Assembly (NCBI GenBank): GCA_036346225.1
Contig: JARFIW010001458.1
Location: 1,984,001 to 2,048,000, forward strand
Length of the DNA stretch: 64,000 nucleotides
Reading direction: 5' to 3'
From: Platerodrilus igneus
Taxonomy: Eukaryota; Arthropoda; Insecta; Coleoptera; Lycidae
Numbering within the stretch: the stretch's first letter is position 1; the number at the start of each line of letters is the position of its first letter. Made by a program: the position numbers and the translations under genes. Below, one piece after another: positions 46,790-59,062 of this stretch. Under the pieces are notes generated by a model. The model was given only the letters and a program-made list of their open reading frames with translations. It was not told where the DNA came from and did not search any database.

Positions 46790-47270
46790 TATACCATCAA
46801 TTAGAATTTTTCATGCATTTAAATCATTATACCATCCATTATCAACCAACATCAATTCAGAATTATTGTCATCAACACATTTGAAATATTATCAACCAAC
46901 TAAGATTATCCATACACTCGGATTTATTATACATCCATTTGGATTTTGAATTATTCTCAGACTAGAATTATGGTCATCATCCTCGAATTATGGTCATCAC
47001 CCTCGAATTTATTATACACCCATTTGTAATTTTTATCAACTCAAATCTATTATCATCTCACTTGAATCAGGATTATGCACCCCTTTGGATCATTATCATC
47101 AGCCTAAAATTATTGTCGTCACCCTCGAATTATTGTCATCAGCCTCAAATTATTGTCGTCGGACTTGAAGTTATTACATCTTACTTGAATCAGGATTATG
47201 CAAACTTTTGGATGATTATCATTTTACTTGAATCAGGATTATGCACCTGTTTGGAGCCCTATTATTATTA
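46790..47270 (+). repeat. Degenerate tandem repeat field
   Basis: Short units of the form CTCGAATTATTGTCATCA recur with substitutions. Three longer copies of ACTTGAATCAGGATTATGCA followed by CCCCTTTGGATCATTATCAT-type sequence sit at about 47060, 47183 and 47227. The unit length is irregular (about 20 and about 43 bp). Confidence 0.7.
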
Positions 47271-47399
47271 TATTATTAGTTTACATAAATTACCCAAAAT
47301 TCTACTCACGTTAATCGACAAAAGAATTCTTCAAATTTGTATCACTTATCTGTCACTATACATTTCACTATTAAAATATTATTACGCGTGACTTTTAGG

Positions 47400-48030
47400 T
47401 TCAGAGTATCGCAGCTTGGCCTTGTTGAGTTAAAACTGAGCTCTGTTATCATTGCTCGCTGTTAATATATGGGTTGATCCCACTTGGATGTGGGCCGGGC
47501 CCCTAACAAGTCCGTCGCCATATTAACCAATGAGGTCTTTGTTTTCTGATGTGATATACTCATTTCCCATGTAATGTGTTTATTTGACATCATATTGTAC
47601 GCTATCTAGACCACCCGTTGTTGGTTTAGATATCGCGTTTTCCATATTATACAAAAATACATGATGTAATTTTAATTTCGATTTTCATATATGTTTATTT
47701 ATTTACGCATCTTTGAACTGCATTTTCTTATCAAACTGTTAATCGTTCCTACGCATTTACACAAAGCTTTGTTAAGTTTTATCTCTTATCTCCGTATTAT
47801 ATCATAACTAATTAGAATCCTTTTGAATGCGTGTTTAATTACATTTATTATCATTCCCCTAAATACGCGTGCTTCCACTGAAAAATATCGTTGTTTGCAT
47901 TACTTAAAATTACTAAAGCTCTATATACCGGGTGTTAAATATATGTTATTCACCTAATGTATGAATTATCTATTTCTATGCTAACTATGCGTCCTATTGT
48001 TATAAGATGTGTTCATTTGCGTCGCCCAAA
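47400..48030. other. No gene seen
   Basis: AT-rich. CTCTATATACCGGGTGTTAAA near 47921 is an extra copy of the CAGGGTG motif, about 120 bp before the full element at 48036. Confidence 0.4.
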
Positions 48031-48035
48031 ACTAA

Positions 48036-48238
48036 TTATACTCTATATACAGGGTGTTAAATGTTTACTATTTACAAACTATCCCAATTACTCAATTTTC
48101 TACTAAAAAAATGCAGTTTTCTGCTTCCTATTATAATTTATGGTTACTAAGCGACCATTGCTATAAAATACACTTAAACAACCCCTTATCACAGCAATAT
48201 ATATACATACATTGCTATGATAATAGGGTTATTTAGGG
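48036..48238 (+). repeat. CAGGGTG-to-(TA)n element, copy d, with inverted end
   Basis: CTCTATATACAGGGTGTTAAA (about 48042) is followed by about 125 bp, then ACAACCCCTTATCACAGCAA, a short TA core and TTGCTATGATAATAGGGTTATTT. The sequences either side of the core form imperfect inverted repeats of about 33 bp. Confidence 0.6.
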
Positions 48239-48239
48239 G

Positions 48240-50109
48240 TATATAGAGTCATAAGGTTTGCACACTTCATGGTTAAGACACCAAAGTCTGGAGAACTAAA
48301 CAATTTTATCATAAAAATTACGCGATTCGCTGATCAAACAAGAAGCTAACATCAAACACACTGTACATAAATCACAACTAACTTTAATTAATAAAAGGAA
48401 GCCCATTCTCTAAAAATAAAATCACATTTAGTAAGATAAATAACTTGCATGCCATAAATTCATTTTAAAACAACAATGCCAGCATAATCCAAAAATGTAT
48501 ACGCATGAATAACATTTTAAACCCAACACTCGTATTATAATAAATACGCATTAGTGTAAGGAAATAACCATCCATACGCGCAATAAAAGAATTCCATTCA
48601 AAACAAATACGTTTTATAAACGCAGAAAGTGAATAAATGCATTCAATTTCCGTCGTCATAAAAATTTGATTACGTAATCTTTTAATTGTAAACATCACAA
48701 AATTTGACTAAAATCCAACAGATTAGGAAAACAAAACAAGAAAACAGACATTTAGCTACTTGATAAATGAAACGGAAAGTTTGAATAAATTTCTATACAA
48801 GCGGACGTGGCCTAAGAAAAGTACAAAGGTATCATATTCAAAGGAATACACTATACAAAACTAGATATCTACGTGATGTACTAAACATTTTGACGAGAAT
48901 TTGGATGATAGCTTTATAGAAAGTCCGAAGGCTTGTATGATAGTGCAAAGTGTAACGCCTCAATCAACAACATTAACTCAGTAAACCAATTATACAAGTG
49001 AAGAGGCGGATCCTTTATATAGGACACGAATTTAATAAACAATCAGTCTTTCTTCAACCAAGGCACGCTCGGTACATGTGTAAATTAAAATATTACGTGA
49101 AGTAAAAATAGTAGATCAGATAATTATAATTTTAGTGAAAGTCGTGATAAAAAAATATTGAAATAATAATACTAGTGCAGGTATGCGATAGAAGATTGCC
49201 CTTGGCTTTGAAACGTAGGTTAAAATTTTTAATTAAACATTATTTTAATATTTAATAACTTAAGGCTTTAAATGTTCGACCAGATAATAAACTAAACAAA
49301 CCACTACATACCCGACTAAATAAAAATTTAACTATTCGTCTAAACAACCATCTAAAAATTGGTCGACATAAGCATCTGAGCATTGAACGGAGAAGGGTAA
49401 TTAAAAATTATCAACTAAGGGTTAAACTGGGAGTTTGGCCGAGTTGTACTACGCACTATACAAAAGAACTTAACTGAAAACAGTCTAGGGGTACTAGTCA
49501 ATCGAATGCAGCAGCAGTTCTAAGAATTGAAAACATGCAGAAATAAGAACATTCTTCAATAGCATAAGGCATTATTTTCATTTCGAATATTTACATTATT
49601 GCATATATTGAAATATTTATGTAAAGGGTCATCAAAAATCTTTTAAAAATTACGTAGAGAGAAATAAGGTCGTTCGAAAGTTCAAAAGGTACTTCCAGTA
49701 GTATACAGTGCTATTTTTGCTGGCTTTAATTGATTTAAGGGAGTTATAATTTGGGGACAAACAGATTTGTATTGTTACTTTGATTCAGGGGTTTATTTTT
49801 TAATAGCGAATCACATTATAAATGTTGTAAAGCTGTGAAATGTATATATATTTTTTGGTCATGATACAAATTTTGGTAAGTTCGTTTATCTCATTCAAGT
49901 AGGAAAGTGTTAGAGAAAAAGGGGGTAAAGGCTTCTTTGTTATTGTACCGTCGTGCACTCTGTGTGGATTGAACTGAGCTAGTTGAGGAAGATACAACGA
50001 ATTGTGTTAAATATCTAAATTTGGGGATATTGAGAGACGCAGAGCGGTGGCGGGCTGCAAGAAACTTAAAAAATAAAACTGAAGAGTATTAAACCAGAGG
50101 TAATTAATT

Positions 50110-50110
<1 letters not shown>
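48240..50110. other. AT-rich, no gene; promoter-like module on minus strand at 49009-49028
   Basis: On the minus strand CGTGTCCTATATAAAGGATC matches the TATA-like modules at 39937 and 60225. TACGCA/ATACGC motifs recur every 40-60 bp between 48490 and 48640. No coding motif. Confidence 0.35.
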
Positions 50111-50114
<4 letters not shown>

Positions 50115-50155
<41 letters not shown>

Positions 50156-50189
50156 CTTAACCTACTCCTAAACTACCCTAATATCATAG

Positions 50190-50231
<42 letters not shown>

Positions 50232-50245
50232 TGATGTGATAAGCG
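50115..50245. repeat. Two (TA)n arrays forming an imperfect palindrome
   Basis: The first array is 50115-50153. The second (50193-50222) is bounded by CTAATATCATAGCAATATA on the left and ATGTATTGATGTGATAAGCG on the right, which are imperfect reverse complements. Confidence 0.7.
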
Positions 50246-50249
50246 GTCT

Positions 50250-52860
50250 TGTAGCAGGCCATTTAGCACCATTCTGTAAACATACAATTCGCCAAACCTG
50301 AGAAAATTAGAGAAACTTTTGTAAACACTAGTGCCGTTGTAGAAGTACTTAGTATCTGGAGAACACTGCATATTATCCGCTAAATGCAAAACTCCATGAT
50401 TTACAAGTTTCATTCAGATTACACAACTTAATAGTATCTTTAATAGGTATAGAGTATAGTACATAAGTAAAAACCGTGTCACCGAAAATGCTCCTCATTA
50501 ATAAAGTATTCGATACTATTTAAACACTTTCATTTAATTTTATAACTAGATTATATGGAATAGGAACACAAAGAATGCAGTCGTGTACTTTAAATTGCAA
50601 AGTGTAGCCCATTTCTTCGAAAAAGCGAGATTGTTCATAATACCAAATAACAAATTAAAATGTTCATTTACCAATTAGCATAACAATAAATCAAGTAGAT
50701 AACAATCGTGAATGTGCAAATTACATACTTTAATCTTATATATAGCAAATAAGCGTGTAACATGTACCAATTAGCTATATTTGTGAGTCATAAAATTTCC
50801 TTTCACGGTCCAAATACATCATCCGCATTAATGAAATCGTATAAACAACAACCAGAAATTCCCAAGAATTGTAGATCTTACGACGTAGTGAAATTTTATA
50901 CTACATAACCGATTAAAGAATGCAATCAGAGTCAATGTGTTTTGCTACTTTTTAAAGATATCATTCAATAGATAATAATGAGTTTTCAAAATATAACGTA
51001 TAGCAAACGTGGTAGAAAGTTGATTTTAAGTTGAGATTATGTAAAACTTTTCAAGTAAATAATGGAAGTGATTTTTGAATAAACAGCGGTAAATTTCTGC
51101 AGGATAGTATTTAATTTGAATGGAAAGAAATTGCATATCAATCTTCAACAGCATTTAATGGAAAATTAATCTTAAAAGAATTTAACGATAGTGATATTGG
51201 ATTTGGAAGGCGTGCATAGAGTTCAGTTGCATTTAATTATTTTTAACATAAATACAAGCTTACGAACTAAAAAGTAAAAAAGAACAATCAGCATAATTTA
51301 ATTGTAAACCATTGTTTTTAAAATCTTTAAAAGGACTTTAATCTTATAAGTTATGTAGGTTCGATTACATAGAGCTGATATGAACATTTTTTGTCTATGT
51401 GTATAATTTAATTCAAGGACTGTCGAATTTCGGTAAGTTTGGCCATTATAAAAAGATTCATTGAACATAACCGATCAGCTACGTTTGAATTCGTCTTATG
51501 ACGGATATTGAAAAGTATCCATTGTAATTTCTAGAAATTTATACATAGTATGGTAAGGAAGGATTTGTGAATGGAAATACTAATTAGAGGAAATGATTTT
51601 TATGGATCTTAATTAAACTAAAAGCAAATGATTATCTAGTAGTCAATTTTTGGCCTTAAGGTATTCTGACAATCTTGGACTCTATCTTTAGAGTGTTATG
51701 TTTATATGTAAGCATTGCTCTGAAGATATTGCTCTTTTAAAAAGCTGTATGTGAATGTAGCAGATGTTATTTGGAAGATTGTTCGTTAGCAAAGTAATTA
51801 GGGCAACACTTTTATTCAGGCATCTTCAGGCTACAATCCGCAGTAAAATATATGCATATTTGCATAGATACATTGACCCAATCCATCCAGTGTTAAACTT
51901 GGATGTTTGTCTTCAGACATAAAAAACCTTAAGTTTGCGTCACTTGTTCTAGTTTTCAGATGTTTTACTAAAATCGTACAATTTTGGCAGAAGTTAGGCT
52001 TTGACTAGTGTCTGATACTTCGGTCAACCTATTTTCAACGTCAGCCTCAGAAAATAGATTTGCAACATTTGTCGTTTGGTAAAATCCGATAAAACAGTCT
52101 TCAAATTTATCCAGAATATTTCTTACCTTGTTTGTCTGGTAAATAATTTAAATAAGAAGTGCCTATGCTTTTAAAACCGTAAAATGTTTTAGATAGATTT
52201 TATTCAGTTGTACAAAAAGTAACTGCATTTTACTATTAAAGTATTGTGCTACTCAAATTGGTAATTGCTTTATTTCTACCTTGTAGCTACAAATTATTGC
52301 TATTGAAGGTTCATGTTACATCTGTAAAAAACTGAATTAAAATATCATACTTTGCAGTTCATTTATCTAGAATAGGGATTATTTTTAGCACTAATTCTTG
52401 AATTTTTTAAAAACTTTTCACAACTCAACTACATTACGCCTGTATTTAGAAATAAATAGATGTGTTCATATCATTATTAAGTTCCCATTGTATTTCAGCT
52501 GACCGTCGTTGCAAACCCTGTGTGCGGATGGAGTGCGTGGTTTTCATAGCAATGTTCATAACCTACTTCATACTTAATATTTTAGAAATAAAACTCTAAG
52601 ACGTAAATGGTGCAATTTAATGAAATAATCCATGAAGAGTTATAATTAGCTCTACACAATACAACAGGCACCTCATAATTGGAAGTCATTGCTTGATCTT
52701 CATTTCTTATAAAGCACGTGAGGTTGTAAATCAGTAGCCTGCAGCTTTTTACAAAATTTAAAATTGCTTTAAAGATATTTTTACCGCGATCTTTCTTTTC
52801 TAGAGGAACTGTTGCTAACAATTTTTCTTTAGCTTATATATCAGAAAATGCCATCCGAAT
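50250..52860. other. 2.6-kb stretch with no gene seen
   Basis: AT-rich sequence. No motif, repeat boundary or supported coding frame. Confidence 0.4.
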
Positions 52861-52899
52861 AAATGGGAAGTGTTTGTCATATTCTATTCCGAATGGACC

Positions 52900-53269
52900 T
52901 GCAACTTGAAGAAGTTCTAGATTACTAGAACGGGTGGAATGGCTTCCGCGTTCCAGTGATCTAAAGAGTCAAACTTCAGATTCAACCTAAGTAGTAGGGT
53001 CTTTAGTGGGGAACCAGACCAAAACAGGTCACCGAAAGAGGGCAGCAGCGTTTTCGGTAATTAAAGTGGCAGAGACCATAGGGGTCGCTATTGCATTCTC
53101 AGACACACTACTGCGATGTGGAAGGCAACGGAAAACCACCACATCAAAACCCAAGTACAAAACGTACTTAAATTCTTATTAAAAATGATGGCATACTTTA
53201 AGGTAAAAAATTCCGAAATTAAAGTAGTCCCACGTTCAGATCTCCGGGAGGGACTACTTCGGGGAACGT
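52900..53269 (+). mobile_element. Probable 5' UTR of the RTE-like LINE
   Basis: The stretch is GC-richer than its surroundings. GTGGAAGGCAACGGAAAACC and the GATCTCCGGGAGGGACTACT block are phrases I associate with 5' leaders of CFDP2/RTE-like LINEs. It stops at ACGT 53269, where the solo LTR begins, and the sequence after that LTR continues into the LINE endonuclease. Confidence 0.45.
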
Positions 53270-53283
53270 TGTTACGTTTTTTT

Positions 53284-53370
53284 CGTGGCAGCCACGTTGG
53301 GCGCCAAAAATTTATGTTACGTATTTCGTGGCAGTCCCTGTTCGGGCGCCAAAGTTATGCTACGTTGGCT
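53284..53370 (-). repeat. Two tandem PBS units inside the LTR end
   Basis: Units 53284-53326 and 53327-53370 share CGTGGCAG, a site ending GGGCGCCAAA, and TGYTACG. Site 53292-53306 (CCACGTTGGGCGCCA) equals the last 15 bases of tRNA-Lys(CUU). Site 53334-53351 (GTCCCTGTTCGGGCGCCA) equals the last 18 bases of tRNA-Lys(UUU). The terminal heptamer occurs three times, once after each unit and at the end. Confidence 0.85.
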
Positions 53371-53716
53371 CGTAGCCGTGCGTAACACAAAGAAAATCAA
53401 AGAAGTGACCGGGCTCAATCGGAGATTAGGGGGGGTCGTAGAAAGCAGACCCAAAATATAATGTATGCGGCTGTAAGGAGTTAGTGATAATACCTGCAAG
53501 AAAATTAATTAAGCAAACCTGAAAAAAAAAGCATAGCAGCAATAAAACGTCTAAGTTATTCAGTACTTTGTAGAATGTAAATAAAACTGTTTGGATAATC
53601 TATATAATATAATCACGATAAAAGCATTACACAAATTTTTATTATAAAGTGAGGTAATATTGGGGAGTAGCAGAAACGTTTCCTTACACACCAATTAAAC
53701 ACAAATCAGACAAAAT

Positions 53717-53843
53717 GTTGATAAAAAATAAATAGGTAATTAAATAGGTAAGCACAATTGATATGAGTCATCCAGTATTGTTGATAAAAAAATAAATAGG
53801 TAAATAAATAGGTAAGCACAATAGATATGAGTCATCAAGTATT
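53717..53843. repeat. Tandem duplication, ~64-bp unit
   Basis: Units 53717-53779 and 53780-53843, each GTTGATAAAAA...GGTAAGCACAATxGATATGAGTCAT, differ at a few positions. A third unit begins with GTTGATT and stops. It lies within the solo LTR. Confidence 0.9.
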
Positions 53844-55120
53844 GTTGATTCTTCTTTTTCTTTTTAATAGCATGCAAGTCTATGGTAAAAGTATCAGAAC
53901 GACAAAGATATGGCAAAACAAACGGATAGATATTTAAAGTAAGAATAAGTAGGAAATAGTTCAACTTACAAACGTCCTTCAGCAACGCTTCCTTGCAACG
54001 GAAGTGTGAGATTCACGATGTCCTGCACTAACGAAGCACTTCACCCTTGACTGTGAGGGTGTTGATGGAATTTCTTACACTTTACACTAATCACACCTAC
54101 GTATTTCACTAGTGTTAGCAGCAGACATTATCATGCTGATGGAAGTATGTAGCATTGATAAATTTCTTGTTAATTCCATTTCCTGAGACAATAATTTCGA
54201 AATATTTTGTAACACAAAGCGAGAAAAAAAATGGTAATAAAAATTTAGAATCACGGCCCTTCAAGGCACGACGTAATGCATTAAACTAACAGTAACGTGA
54301 GGTGTTGTATTTGCTACCTATGGTAACAAAGAAAAATCTAATGCTTTTGAATAACGAAACTCGCGCAAACAATGATCTATTTTAGATTCTTTGGTGTTTA
54401 GAAAAATGCAGAAACTACAGTATCCACTGTATTTAAATAATCCAAAGTATGCACTAATCTGATAAAACAAAGGGACACTAGACTAGATCGCACACACATT
54501 AATCCTAAAGAAAGAATCGGTCAGTTTAGCAAGTTCTACAACTCCTATTTCACAAGACAAACAACTAAAACCACAAATTAGTAAAGTACGCGTATCACTA
54601 AAGTAAGTCAATGTTCCGCAAAACGCACGTGCAGGTCGAGTAAACACGTTCGCCTATCAAGCATACTTCCATCAAAAGGAATTAGAACTCCGCGTTTTAC
54701 AGTTAATATACAACTTTTATTTCACACAGAAAATCAACTAAAAACATGCCGTGCTTGTTCAGAAACAATACGAAAATTAATCCCGCATTAATTCTCACTC
54801 TTGTCAAAAGCAGAAAGAAGCAGTATTTTTAACGTACTTCATATATCGGAACAAAGAACAAACTCCGACTCCTCGTCTGTTTATTCATTTCGTCGTTATT
54901 CCAACCGCTTATCGTCTCTTATCTAGACTTGTATATCCACATAAGCAACAAAATTTATATTTACGGCAAGACAAGAACGATGCAATCTATAATTATAATA
55001 CGATGCACTGGCCTAAGGAGTTAATAAATATCAAATATAAAAATAGTAATTTGTAGAAATGTATTTATGAATTGAGGATAGCGTAAAATGTTAAATTATG
55101 AAAAATGCCCGTTACAACGT

Positions 55121-57698
55121 GATCGAAAAGTATAAAAAAAAGGTGACAAACATTTTGCAAGTCGGAGCGTGGAATGTCAGAAATATGAAGCAAGTAGGTA
55201 AGCTAGAGAAGTTGAAATCTGAAATGGATAGATTAGCATTATAGTAGGGATCAGCGAAGTTCGGTGGCCAGAGTGAGAGTTTTGGAGCGGAGATTTTAAA
55301 GTAAATCATACAGGATCAGAGGAAAGAAATTTGGGTGTGGAGATAGTTATGCAAAGAAAGATAGGACAACGTGTAGCAAACTACTTACAAAAGAACGACA
55401 GAGTACTCATGGTTATATTAGAATCTAAACCGGTAAATACAGTAATAATACAGATATACATGCCCACCTCTAACTACAGTGTGGAAGAGGTAGGTGCGAT
55501 CTACAAAGCTATCGAAAACATACTAAGTTACCCAAAAAGACATGCAAATTTAATAATTACGGGGGATTTTAATGCAGTGGTAGGTGAGGGTAGAGAAGAA
55601 GCGGTAGTAGGTTTATTTGGTTTAGGCACGAGGAATTACAGGAAAAATAGGTTGGTAGAATTTTGCGACAAGACCAATTTAACCATCAAAACCATATTAT
55701 TTTAACCCCATGCTACAAGACAATACACATGGAAGATATAGGAGATTTCGGAACGGTTTATGAATCAACTAAAAGAGTGTAGAAGCTACCCGGAAGCAGA
55801 TATAGTCACTGACCACAACATCGTTATTATGAAAGCCGCTCTTAGATTTACAAGTTTAAAAACAAGTAACGGAAAAAGGCACTTTGACTTTGAGAAACAA
55901 AAGAAACAGAAGATTTGAAAAAGTCAAATAAATTGCTGATAGATATCGGGAAAACTGTTTATACTAAGGAAGTAGAAACAAAATGAAATAACATCAAATC
56001 CATTGCCGGCCAGAGATATTCTGGGGTATACACAAAAAAAAAAGAAACCATGGATAACAAAGGATATCCTGAATCAAATAGAAGAAAAACGAAAATACAA
56101 AAATAGATCAGATGAAACAGGTAAACAGAGATACAAAGCCATAAAATGGGAAACTATTCGCAAATGTCGAAAAACTAAAGAAGAATATATTGATGAAAAG
56201 TGCAAACATGTACAAATTAAGACGGAAATAGGAAAGACAGACAAAACATACAAATAAATTAGAATGTATTTTAGGGATATAAAACCGTATAACAAAAATA
56301 TTAGGGACGCTAGAGAAAACATCATTATAGAAAATGTAGAGGTAGTAAATAGATGGCAAGAATATATAGGGAATTTATATGCAGGAAAGGAACTAGCAGC
56401 ATTAGAACAAGAACAAGCAGTAACGAAACCTCTCTTCCAACTTAAATTTTTAAACGTAACATCATAGTCACTATACCAAAACAGAGAGGCTCGCATAGTT
56501 GTGAAAATTTTCCAACAATAAGTTTGACAGCACACGTGTTAAAAAATTAACTAGAATTGTACAAAGACGATTGGAAGAACGAGCTGCAGAAGTACTACGA
56601 GAAAATCAATTTGGTTTCAAAAGAAACGGGGCAACACGGAAGGCAATTTTAGCTCTGAGGGTACTAATGAAGATAACAATAGGAAAAAGGGAAAACATGT
56701 GTATGGGGTTGGAAGATCTGGAGAAAGCATTCGACAATGTAAAATGGAAGAAAATGTTTGAAATACTCAAAAAGATTAGCATGAGTTTTAAGGATAGAGG
56801 GATAGTACACAGCTTATACAAAGAACACACAGCGGAAATATAATTAGAGCAGGCACGTAGGGAAGTAAAAATTAGGAAAGGGGTGAGCCAGGGGTGTGTC
56901 GTATCCTCATTGATTCTTAACTTGTACGTCGAAGGGGCAATGAATACTCTCAAATGCAAGAAGGCATTTGGAATTATTTTGCAGGAACAAAAGATTGATG
57001 TGCTTAGATTTGCAGAATACAAATACGTAACGAGAGCTTACAAGAGGTTAAGGATTTCTGCTAACTAGGAAGCCAAATAACGCAGCACCGGAAGAGTGCA
57101 AAAGATATAAAACATAGATTAGCACAAGGTCGTGCTACAATTAACAAGAAAAAGCAACTACTGTGTTCAAAAACATCAAACATAGAAACAAGAAAAGAAT
57201 TACTTGAAACATATGTGTGAAACACAGCACTGTACAGCTGTCAAACTTGGATACTAGGAGAAATAGACAAGAAAAAGACAAAAGCCTTTGAAATGTCGTG
57301 CTACAGACGTATGATGAAGATATAATTGACAGACAGAGTTAAGAAAAAAGGCACTGGAAATGGTAGGGGAAGGAAAAAGTATATGGAAAACAGTAAAAAA
57401 TAAAAAAGATTTAATGATAGGCCACATACTAAGACATGAGGGAATAGTACGGAATATATTAGAAGCAGATACAGCAAAAAAGAGAGGTAGAGGTACAACT
57501 AGGTTAGACTATTGCACACTGATATTGAAAGACGTAGGCTGTGGGGATTTTAGGGAAATATGCAGGCTGACTCAGAATAAAAATCAATGGAGGTACGCGT
57601 CTAACCAAGTCAAAGATGGAAAACCTAATGACGAAAATCATAACTGTACTAGACCTGATGATTATTATAAGCAACTAAAGATATTGGTTTTGCAATAG
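55121..57698 (+). pseudogene. RTE-like LINE: endonuclease and reverse transcriptase relic
   Basis: The endonuclease starts at about 55150 (LQVGAWNVRNMKQVGKLEKL), then QIYMPTSNY and ITGDFNAVVGEG with FGLGTRNYRKNRLVEFCDK (55555-55680). The reverse transcriptase follows: ENQFGFKRNGATRKAILALR (56.6 kb), LEDLEKAFDNVKWKKMFEIL, KGVSQGCVVSSLILNLYVEG (56.88 kb) and LRFAEYKYV, where the FADD box should be, so the catalytic Asp pair is deleted. C-terminal parts include RLAQGRATINKKKQLLC, EIDKKKTKAFEMSCYRRMMK, MIGHILRHEGIVRNILEADT and KKRGRGTTRLDYC (57.1-57.5 kb). There are many stops and frameshifts. Confidence 0.8.
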
Positions 57699-58205
57699 TC
57701 TCATCTAATGTTAATGCAAAAGGATTTACTGGAAAACTATTAATTCGGCAAAGGTCTATCTATTAGGGGATCCTTGGTAGCCACAGGCTGCTTAACACCC
57801 TTCACGTACCACTGAATCTTGGTGAAATAGGGCATATTTTAAGGAAACAACAGAAAGGGAACCGAGCTGTATCTAGACTGTGGGAATTTCAGGGAATGGT
57901 GTAGGCTGACTCAGAATAGAAATAAGTGACGGTACGCGTTCAACCAGTTTCAACACGGAAAACCTAATGACGAAAAAAATAATTGCACCTAAATCTAACG
58001 ACTATTATTAACAACTACTGATGTTGGTTTTGAAATATTTTCAATTAATGTTGATTGTGAGAAAGAATATATATTGAAGAACTATTAATTCGGCAAATGT
58101 TCAAGTGTTGTGGAATCTTGGTAACCACAAACTGCTTAAGCCCCATCACATACTACTAAATATCGGGGAAATAGGATATATATTTATAGACAATAGAAGG
58201 GGAGC
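57530..58205 (+). repeat. Tandem duplication of LINE 3' end plus flank, ~340-bp unit
   Basis: The block from GGCTGTGGGGATTTTAGGGA (57535) through AAACTATTAATTCGGCAAAG and CTTGGTAGCCACAGGCTGCT to about 57865 recurs as GACTGTGGGAATTTCAGGGA (about 57876) through GAACTATTAATTCGGCAAAT and CTTGGTAACCACAAACTGCT to about 58205. Divergence is substantial, so the duplication is old. Confidence 0.8.
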
Positions 58206-58214
58206 CAGACTGTG

Positions 58215-58735
58215 TCTTACAAGAAAGAGCAGCGGCTATGTTCGAAGACAGCAAACATAGAAACAAGGAGAAAATTGTTGAAAGTATATGTGTGGAGCAC
58301 ACACAGTACGTCTGTGAAATGGGAGCAGTAGGTGAAGCAGACAGAAAAATGGTTGAAGCCTGTTGGAATGTTGTGTTTCAGATGTATGAGGATGATAGCA
58401 TAGACAGGAAAAGTTAATAACAAAGAGGTTGTAAAAATAATAGGGGAATAAAGATATCTGTGAAAAACAAAAAGAAATAGAAGAAATTGAAGTGCAGGAG
58501 ACGTTGTAAGGCATTTTTGGGGAATAGTGCGGGATATATTACAAGCAGAGATAGGAAAAAAGAGGTAGAGGTAGACCTAGATTAGAGTATTGCACACAGA
58601 TAGTGAAAAGTGCTGATTGTAGAAATTTCATGGAAATATGTAGGTTAGCACAGAATAGAAAACAATGAAGGTACGCGTCTAACCAGTTCCAGGACTGAAG
58701 ACCTAATAATGATAATTTGTCATATTGTTGAATTC
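58215..58735 (+). pseudogene. Third RTE-like LINE 3' copy
   Basis: Similar to 57150-57690: AGACAGCAAACATAGAAACA (58240), GTAAGGCATTTTTGGGGAATAG (58508), AAAAAAGAGGTAGAGGTAGA (58556) and CAGTTCCAGGACTGAAGACC (58687). Stops throughout. It follows the tandem duplication directly. Confidence 0.65.
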
Positions 58736-58968
58736 AGCACACTGCAACAAAAGGTATGTGCGTTCCATTCTACCACTTTTCACTAAGTTTCTAATATCCA
58801 CTCATTATCTTGGGACATCTAGTGATAGTCGAGTGAAACAGCTGGTGTTTGTTTTCAAAGCAGATACGATATCCGTTTTCTTTTTAGAGTCTCCAGGTGT
58901 CAACCCCCTACTTCGTAAAATACTCCCTTCCGTACTGTACTACCTTCGAATGGTTTCTTGTACTTTGC

Positions 58969-58970
<2 letters not shown>

Positions 58971-59060
<90 letters not shown>
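58971..59060. repeat. Long (TA)n microsatellite
   Basis: About 90 bp of pure TA. Open frames across it on either strand are composition artefacts. Confidence 0.95.

Positions 59061-59062
<2 letters not shown>

Larger units (their letters stand above)
53270..55116 (-). mobile_element. Solo LTR (1847 bp) of the tRNA-Lys-primed family
   Basis: The plus-strand ends are TGTTACG (53270-53276) and CGTTACA (55110-55116), a TG...CA pair flanked by a 4-bp target duplication ACGT (53266-53269 and 55117-55120). The minus-strand U5 end holds two PBS-bearing units. Its terminal CGTAACA and the spacing to a PBS are the same as in LTR copies A and B. No internal coding region remains. Confidence 0.75.

Noticed and set aside
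46840..47270. Possible CRISPR-like array
   Set aside because: Units and spacers are irregular and mutually similar, and the genome is eukaryotic.
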